Assembly (NCBI GenBank): GCA_937888805.1
Contig: CALBEY010000005.1
Location: forward strand, 1-63,867
DNA from: an uncultured Burkholderiaceae bacterium
Lineage (GTDB): Bacteria; Pseudomonadota; Gammaproteobacteria; Burkholderiales; Burkholderiaceae_B
DNA: 63,867 nucleotides
Direction: 5' to 3'
The translations under genes and the position numbers were made by a program. Of this stretch, positions 58,240-63,867 are shown one piece after another. The stretch's first letter is position 1. The number at the start of each line of letters is the position of its first letter. The notes under the pieces were generated by a model. It was not told the DNA's origin and searched no databases. It saw only the letters and a program-made list of their open reading frames with translations.

Positions 58240-59595
58240 TTGAAAACAGATTTCACACTTGCCCAATGGTCGCAAGCCCGTCACACGTCCCAAGTCAAAA
58301 GCACCGAATTGACAGCCATCATGCTTGAGCGAATCGAAACGGCAGGCGATGCCGTCTTCACTCGCGTATTTCGAGAGCAAGCGTTATCAGCGGCTTTGGC
58401 GGCTGACAAACGATGGTCTGAGGGTGCACCGCTTTCGCCGATTGATGGTGTGCCCATCGCCGTAAAAGATTTATTTGATCTTGAAGGCTTCACCACCCGA
58501 GCAGGATCTGTGGTGCTTGCTGATGAGCCTGTCGCCGACAGCGATGCCATCGTCGTGCAGCGTCTAAGACAAGTTGGGGCTGTGATTTTGGGTTCAACCA
58601 ACATGACAGAGTTTGCCTATTCGGGTTTGGGGATCAACCCGCACTACGGCACACCGCTTTCGCCTTGGGATCGCGCAACAGCGCGTGTGGCTGGAGGCTC
58701 ATCGAGTGGATCTGGTGTCGCGGTCAGTGACGGTATGGCCATTGCAGCGGTGGGCACTGACACGGGTGGTTCGGTTCGTATTCCATCTGCTTTTTGTGGC
58801 TTGACGGGGTTTAAACCAACGGCTCATCGCGTCTCGCAGCAAGGTGCGTTGCCGCTTTCAACATCCTTGGACTCTATTGGGCCGTTGGCCCGCACTGTTA
58901 ACTGCTGTTATTGGCTTGACGCGGTGATGGCGGGTACCCCTGAACGGCTTTCAGCACCGCTTGGCTCAACAGTCTTACGAGGGCGGGTGTTTGCGCAACC
59001 CAAGCAGCTGGTTTTAGAGGGCATGGACGACACGGTTGCACGCACTTATGAGGCGGCTTGTCACGCGCTGTCAAAAGCAGGGGCAAGTATTGTGTCCATT
59101 GATCTGCCAGAGCTTGATCTGCTAGCTTCAATGAATGCGGCAGGAGGCTTTACAGCCGTCGAGTCTTGGGCTTTACACCACGAGTGGCTTGCCAAGGCAG
59201 GCGAGCGTTATGACCCTAGGGTGGCAAGCCGAATCCGCCGTGGGCAGCACATCAGCGAAGCAGACTACCAGTCTTTAGTCCTTAAACGCCGTGATTGGAT
59301 AAGTCGTGTCAATCAAAAAATCAGTGGCTTTGATGCACTCATTATGCCAACCGTGCCAGTGGTGCCGCCAGGGCTGGCACCTTTGATGGCAAGCGATGAG
59401 ACTTATGCGCAAACCAACCTTTTGGTGTTGCGCAACCCGAGCGTGATAAATTTTCTGGATGGCTGTTCGATTAGCTTGCCATGCCATCAACCTGGTGAGG
59501 CGCCCGTTGGTCTGATGCTTTCCGCTATTTCAAGCGAGGATGAACGTTTGTTGTCGCTTGCTCAGGCGTGTGAGGCTGCACTTGCCAGTCAGTAG
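58240..59595 (+). CDS. amidase signature family hydrolase
   Basis: 451 aa from TTG 58240 (MKTDFTLAQWSQARHTSQ); no nearby ATG starts the frame. The Ser-cisSer-Lys triad is Lys76 (VKDLF), Ser155 (GGSSSGSG) and Ser178 (GTDTGGSVRIP). Substrate unknown; related proteins hydrolyse amides, ureas or aryl-malonates. GatA is less likely because gatB/gatC are absent here. Convergent with spoT, two bases apart. Confidence 0.85.
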   Translation: MKTDFTLAQWSQARHTSQVKSTELTAIMLERIETAGDAVFTRVFREQALSAALAADKRWSEGAPLSPIDGVPIAVKDLFDLEGFTTRAGSVVLADEPVADSDAIVVQRLRQVGAVILGSTNMTEFAYSGLGINPHYGTPLSPWDRATARVAGGSSSGSGVAVSDGMAIAAVGTDTGGSVRIPSAFCGLTGFKPTAHRVSQQGALPLSTSLDSIGPLARTVNCCYWLDAVMAGTPERLSAPLGSTVLRGRVFAQPKQLVLEGMDDTVARTYEAACHALSKAGASIVSIDLPELDLLASMNAAGGFTAVESWALHHEWLAKAGERYDPRVASRIRRGQHISEADYQSLVLKRRDWISRVNQKISGFDALIMPTVPVVPPGLAPLMASDETYAQTNLLVLRNPSVINFLDGCSISLPCHQPGEAPVGLMLSAISSEDERLLSLAQACEAALASQ

Positions 59596-59597
59596 GC

Positions 59598-61961
59598 TCA
59601 AGATCCTTCGTGGGTTTCTGATTTCTCACCGTGTTGAGCCTGTTGATTGGCGTGGTGAGCGCCTTTAGAACGAACAATACGGCGTACTTGAGGCACATGA
59701 CGAATCGCCCGGTAAACGCGAGCCAAGTGATTACGGTCGTCGACTTGTACCGTTAGGCTTAAAAGGAATGACTCGCTGGTGTCGTCATTCATGTTCACAT
59801 TCATGATGTTGGAGTCGGCCTGCGCAATTTCACCGGCGATTTTGCCCAGAACACCACGCTCATTAAGCGCGGTGACATCGATACGGGCAGGGAAGTGGCG
59901 TGCAGTGTTGGTGTCCCAAGCAACGTTGATCCATCGTTCTGGCTCCCGTTGTCTGGCTCGTATCGATACTGGACAGTTGGCGGTGTGAACCGCCAAACCA
60001 GTACCCACTCGAATGCCCGCCACAATATTGTCGCCTGGCAAGGGTCCACAGCAAGGTGATAAAACAACCGATTGCCCTTCGTTACCTTGAATAAGAATGG
60101 GTGCAGCACGTGCTGCACTCAGGACATCCAGCTCAGCAGCGGTAGTGGCAATCAGCGGATGCAAGGGCGCAAAGCGGCGTGCCACCACGGCCGCCAATCT
60201 TTTGCCGAGCCCAATATCAGCCAGTATTTCTTCTCGAGAATTGGCACTACTTTCCTTGAGAAGCTTGTCCCAAGTGGGATCGTCGTCTTTGGGGAATTCG
60301 AGTTTTAACTCATGAAATGATTGCTTTAGAAGCCGCTCACCGAAGGCGACAGATTCGCTGTATCGAACCGTGCGCAAGTAATGACGAATCTCTGAGCGAG
60401 CCCGACCAGTGCGTGCAAAGTTCAGCCATTGTGCGCTTGGTCTGGAGGCTTCTGATGTGATGACTTCAATTGTGTCGCCGCTGGCCAATTCTGTACGAAG
60501 TGGCACGTATTCGCCATTCACTTTACAGGCAACGGCCCGGTTGCCAACGTCAGTGTGAATCGAGTAAGCAAAATCGACTGGCGTGGCACCGCGGGGCAAG
60601 GAAATAATCTTGCCATTGGGGGTGAAAACGTAAACCGCATCAGGGTACAAATCGACTTTGACATTTTCTAGAAACTCACCCGAATCTCCTGTTTGACTTT
60701 GTATATCAAGCAATGACTGAAGCGCCATGTGGGTTTTTTTCTGAATATCACTGAGGCTAACGTCATCGGTTTTGTAAATCCAATGCGAAGCGACCCCCTG
60801 CTCGGCGACATTGTGCATTTCACGTGTGCGAAATTGAAATTCGATTGGGGTACCAAAAGGACCAACCAAGGTGGTGTGCAACGACTGGTAACCGTTGACC
60901 TTGGGTATAGCGACATAGTCCTTAAATTTGCCAGGAACAGGGCGGTAGAGTTGGTGAACGATGCCTAACGCGAGATAGCATTCAGGCAGCGTGTGAACGA
61001 CGATGCGAAAGCCGTAAATATCGAGCACTTCAGAAAATGATTTCTTTTGCTCGGTCATTTTGCTGTAAACGCCGAAAAGTGTCTTTTCTCGTCCAGAGAC
61101 TTCGGCCTCAATGCCCGCTGCTGGGAGCGCTGCTCGTACGGCGTCAAAGATTTTGGTCAATACTTCACGGCGGTTACCACGAGCAGTCATGACTGCTCGG
61201 TTCAGAACGTTATATCGATTTGGATACATTGCCTGAAAACAGAGGTCTTGAAGCTCCCTAAAAATGGCATTAAGACCCAGGCGATTGGCGATTGGGGCAT
61301 AAATTTCAAGTGTTTCGCGGGCGATACGACGTCGTTTCTCTGGGTTGACGGCATCTAGCGTACGCATGTTGTGCAAGCGGTCAGCGAGTTTAATCAGTAT
61401 GACCCTGAGGTCACGCGCCATTGCCAGGAGCATTTTGCGAAAGCTTTCGGCCTGCTGTTGTGCCTTACTCGCGAAGTCTAGGCGGTCGAGTTTGGACAGG
61501 CCGTCTACCAGTTCAGCCACGTCGGGGCTGAACTGTTCAGCCAAGTCGGACTTGGCAATGCCTTGATCTTCCATGACGTCATGCAAAAGCGCAGCCATTA
61601 ATGCATCAGCGTCAAGTTTCCATCCGGCACAGATTTCAGTGACAGCGATCGGGTGGGTAATGTATGGTTCGCCGCTTGAGCGAAATTGACCGAGGTGGGC
61701 TTGATCAGAAAAGCGGTACGCTTCTTTGATCTTCGCGATTTCCTTCTTACTCAGGTAGCCAGAAATGATGGCTTGAAGTTGATTCAGAGACGCGCTCGCT
61801 GATGTTTGGGCCGATGTGTTGGCCCGATCCGTAACTTCGGTACTGTGATTCGCGTTCTTGCTTTCTTTATCGGCAGGTTTGGCGCGTCTTCCGAAGCGCG
61901 AACCAACCTTGATTGCTGAAAGCAACCCGGATGATGCCGTTCGCAGCCCCGGAAATCCCAT
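59598..61961 (-). CDS. spoT: bifunctional (p)ppGpp synthetase/hydrolase SpoT
   Basis: 787 aa. N-terminal HD hydrolase (THPIAV, LLHDVMED with His127/Asp128, LADRLHNMRTL). Synthetase domain with SGREKTLFGVYSKM and DIYGFRIVV; the GKFKD motif follows the SpoT-type RXKD rule. TGS domain VYVFTPNGKIISLPRG and a C-terminal ACT region. It sets (p)ppGpp levels during starvation. A 50-residue polar N-terminal extension precedes the HD domain. Third gene of gmk-rpoZ-spoT. Confidence 0.95.
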   Translation of the reverse strand: MGFPGLRTASSGLLSAIKVGSRFGRRAKPADKESKNANHSTEVTDRANTSAQTSASASLNQLQAIISGYLSKKEIAKIKEAYRFSDQAHLGQFRSSGEPYITHPIAVTEICAGWKLDADALMAALLHDVMEDQGIAKSDLAEQFSPDVAELVDGLSKLDRLDFASKAQQQAESFRKMLLAMARDLRVILIKLADRLHNMRTLDAVNPEKRRRIARETLEIYAPIANRLGLNAIFRELQDLCFQAMYPNRYNVLNRAVMTARGNRREVLTKIFDAVRAALPAAGIEAEVSGREKTLFGVYSKMTEQKKSFSEVLDIYGFRIVVHTLPECYLALGIVHQLYRPVPGKFKDYVAIPKVNGYQSLHTTLVGPFGTPIEFQFRTREMHNVAEQGVASHWIYKTDDVSLSDIQKKTHMALQSLLDIQSQTGDSGEFLENVKVDLYPDAVYVFTPNGKIISLPRGATPVDFAYSIHTDVGNRAVACKVNGEYVPLRTELASGDTIEVITSEASRPSAQWLNFARTGRARSEIRHYLRTVRYSESVAFGERLLKQSFHELKLEFPKDDDPTWDKLLKESSANSREEILADIGLGKRLAAVVARRFAPLHPLIATTAAELDVLSAARAAPILIQGNEGQSVVLSPCCGPLPGDNIVAGIRVGTGLAVHTANCPVSIRARQREPERWINVAWDTNTARHFPARIDVTALNERGVLGKIAGEIAQADSNIMNVNMNDDTSESFLLSLTVQVDDRNHLARVYRAIRHVPQVRRIVRSKGAHHANQQAQHGEKSETHEGS

Positions 61962-61975
61962 ATTTGTTCACCGTG

Positions 61976-62179
61976 TTAGGTTGGCACCTTACGTAGCATT
62001 TCGATACCAGTCGCACCGGCTGCGATTTCGCGCAGAGCCGTCACGGTCGGCTTGTCTTTGCTCTCAATACGTGCGGCGTGGCCCTGGGCAAGTTCGCGAG
62101 CGCGGTATGTCGCCACGAGGGTCATTTTGAAGCGATTGGGAATGTGATCGATGCAATCTTCGACAGTGATACGCGCCAT
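61976..62179 (-). CDS. rpoZ: RNA polymerase omega subunit
   Basis: 67 aa, [19 protein letters not shown] and [12 protein letters not shown]. It assists RNA polymerase assembly by holding beta' and forms part of a ppGpp binding site, which fits its place before spoT (14 bp). The 182-bp gap to gmk suggests its own promoter; I could not fix one. Confidence 0.96.
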   Translation of the reverse strand: MARITVEDCIDHIPNRFKMTLVATYRARELAQGHAARIESKDKPTVTALREIAAGATGIEMLRKVPT

Positions 62180-62361
62180 TATTTATCCAATTAAAATAAT
62201 CATTAACAAAAAAACTTCAAAGCTATTGGTAAAGTGCAAAGGCGTGCTGTTCACATCAATGCAACAACCACTTAATTCACACCATTAAGATGATACAGGT
62301 AGAGTTGCTCCGACAGTAGCGAAACCACTTGGGTTTGTGTACTTCAAGTCGTGTTTAAAAC

Positions 62362-62988
62362 TCAAGTTGACAGACCCATGGCGTCAAACAAAGCTCGGTG
62401 AGTCAACGCCTGTCGAGAATACCTGAGTCGTGCGCTGGCAATAATCTGTGAAAGTTGCTGCAAAGCGTCGGTAAACTCTTGATTAATAATAACATATTCA
62501 AATTCGTTGGCGTGTGCAATTTCTTTTTCGGCGGCAGCCATTCGTGCGGCAATCACCGCTTCGCTATCTTTGCCTCGGGCCCTGAGTCGTTGCTCTAGGG
62601 CTTGCACCGAGGGTGGCAAAATAAACACACCAGTGACGCTAGGCAACAGATTGCGAACTTGAGCGGCACCTTGCCAGTCAATTTCGAGCAAAATATCCTG
62701 CCCCTCTTGGACGGCTTGAATCATCGGTGCACGGGGTGTGCCGTAATAATTGCCATGAACGTGTGCTGACTCGAGCAATTCATCGGCTGCTTGCATGGCT
62801 AAGAATTGAGCCTCAGTGACAAAGTAGTAGTCCTTGCCATCTGTTTCGCCCTCGCGAGGGGCTCGCGTGGTGCAAGACACCGATAAGCGCAATTCTGTGT
62901 CCTGCGACAGCAGGGCATTGACCAGACTGGACTTACCCGCACCACTGGGTGCCGTGATTAAAAAGATGTTTCCAGCGGCGTGTTTCAT
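62362..62988 (-). CDS. gmk: guanylate kinase
   Basis: 208 aa from ATG 62988; a GTG four codons upstream is less likely. P-loop APSGAGKSS (13-21), SCTTRAPREGE for GMP, and DWQGAAQVR. It phosphorylates GMP to GDP. First of gmk-rpoZ-spoT, tying guanine nucleotide supply to (p)ppGpp metabolism. Confidence 0.96.
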   Translation of the reverse strand: MKHAAGNIFLITAPSGAGKSSLVNALLSQDTELRLSVSCTTRAPREGETDGKDYYFVTEAQFLAMQAADELLESAHVHGNYYGTPRAPMIQAVQEGQDILLEIDWQGAAQVRNLLPSVTGVFILPPSVQALEQRLRARGKDSEAVIAARMAAAEKEIAHANEFEYVIINQEFTDALQQLSQIIASARLRYSRQALTHRALFDAMGLST

Positions 62989-63119
62989 AAGACAGGGCAC
63001 AAGGGTTGGCTAAATGCATACAATGCTTCGAAAGCATAGCAGATGAGTCGATGGGACGTGCATGGCGAGCACACGAAATTCTAAATCGGTACCCACAAAA
63101 AAAACATAAGGAGTGGTGG

Positions 63120-63867
63120 ATGAACACACAAAAAGTTGCACTGGTGACGGGCGCTGGATCTGGGATCGGACGGGCTGTTGCACTGGCATTGGCCAAAGAT
63201 GGTTATGACGTGGTGCTGGTCGGTCGGCGAGAAGATGCCCTCAAAGCTACCGTTGAGATGGGTGAGTCGACGCGCTTGCACGCCATGGTGGCCGATGTCA
63301 CAGACCACTACGCGGTTCAATCCGTGTTTGATCAAGTTGAAAGTCGGTTTGGGCGCTTGGATGTGCTGTTTAACAATGCGGGTCGTGGCGCGCCAGCGGT
63401 GCCCATTGAAGAGTTGCCCATCGAAACCTGGCTCGATGTTGTCAATGTTAATTTAAACGGGATGTTCTTTTGTGCACGCGCCGCGATTGCGCTCATGAAA
63501 AAACAAAACCCACAGGGTGGGCGAATTATCAACAACGGTTCTATTTCAGCGCACGCACCGCGTCCGTTTTCGATCGCGTATACCGCCACCAAACACGCCG
63601 TTACCGGTCTGACCCAATCGATTGCGCTAGACACACGTGCTTATCGAATTGCTTGCACCCAGATCGACATTGGTAATGCCGCCACTGAAATGACGGATCG
63701 CATGGCCAAAGGTGTTTTGCAACCTGACGGTTCGACCAGAATTGAGCCCCGTATGGATGTCAATCACGTGGCAGACGCGGTGATCCAAATCGTCAACTTC
63801 CCACTTGAAACCAACGTGCAATTCATGACTATCATGGCCACCAACATGCCGTTTTTGGGTCGGGGCT
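63120..63867 (+). CDS. short-chain dehydrogenase (cut by right window edge)
   Basis: At least 249 codons from ATG 63120 with TAAGGAG six bases upstream; the frame is open to the edge. A classical SDR: TGAGSGIG (10-17), NNAG (85-88), Ser141, Tyr154 and Lys158 (YTATK). Typical size is about 255 aa, so it is almost complete. Substrate unknown. Divergent from gmk with 131 bp between them. Confidence 0.88.
   Translation, partial: MNTQKVALVTGAGSGIGRAVALALAKDGYDVVLVGRREDALKATVEMGESTRLHAMVADVTDHYAVQSVFDQVESRFGRLDVLFNNAGRGAPAVPIEELPIETWLDVVNVNLNGMFFCARAAIALMKKQNPQGGRIINNGSISAHAPRPFSIAYTATKHAVTGLTQSIALDTRAYRIACTQIDIGNAATEMTDRMAKGVLQPDGSTRIEPRMDVNHVADAVIQIVNFPLETNVQFMTIMATNMPFLGRG

Overview
This window reads as a chromosomal, housekeeping segment of a betaproteobacterium of the order Burkholderiales, probably Alcaligenaceae-like. 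The evidence is the protein families themselves and gene neighbourhoods typical of that group: tig-clpP-clpX-lon, tyrB divergent from uvrB, a small tyrosine phosphatase ahead of iscRSUA-hscBA-fdx, prfB near lysS with recJ upstream, surE-pcm-nlpD, nadE-glnB and gmk-rpoZ-spoT. Base composition is close to half GC, low for the order. Genes are packed tightly, with ATGA couplings, convergent genes that overlap at their stops and divergent genes with almost no spacer. I see no prophage, insertion sequence, CRISPR array, toxin-antitoxin pair or defence island. No gene-free stretch exceeds 300 bases.

Layout. 1-410 is the start of dapC (leftward, cut by the window edge). 490-576 is tRNA-Leu(UAG). 642-6957 is the protein quality-control block (trigger factor, ClpP, ClpX, Lon, Hsp15), with a sigma32-like promoter before lon. 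6966-7628 is lexA with a perfect LexA operator. 7797-11169 is tyrB/uvrB. 11355-17442 is a tyrosine phosphatase, a strong terminator, then the whole isc operon behind an IscR-type site. 17568-19160 is an HpaI-type aldolase coupled to a hydroxypyruvate-isomerase-like enzyme, ended by a bidirectional terminator. 19239-25360 (leftward) holds lysS, an SDR, prfB with its programmed +1 frameshift, recJ and an RpfE-like protein. 25507-33219 (rightward) holds lolC, lolD, tatD, comEC, a hydrolase, an RNase AM-like PHP protein and greB. 33231-35613 (leftward) holds an atypical SDR, a methyltransferase and an exported histidine phosphatase. 35792-38090 holds a HAD phosphatase, tadA and ldcA. Then come an alanine/sodium symporter, tsaD, plsY, surE-pcm-nlpD, a PolB-like exonuclease, rlmD, argH, nadE-glnB, a gamma-glutamyltransferase, an MFS carrier, ubiC, an RluF-like synthase, rlmJ, ppiD, tesA/ybbA, an amidase, spoT-rpoZ-gmk and a final SDR cut by the right edge.

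How they fit: proteostasis (Tig, ClpXP, Lon, Hsp15, PpiD), SOS and repair (LexA, UvrB, RecJ), Fe-S assembly, translation and RNA modification (LysS, RF2, TadA, TsaD, RlmD, RlmJ, RluF-like), envelope biogenesis (LolCD, PlsY, NlpD, LdcA), stringent response and nitrogen sensing (SpoT, omega, PII). The points most worth a second look are regulatory and architectural. Several genes have a -10-like hexamer only six to nine bases before the ATG and no Shine-Dalgarno sequence, suggesting leaderless mRNAs. ubiC and the RluF-like gene share a 22-bp divergent spacer with overlapping -10 elements. rpoS is absent from its usual place after nlpD. The aldolase/isomerase pair has no obvious known pathway. 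No clearly new defence or mobile system was found.
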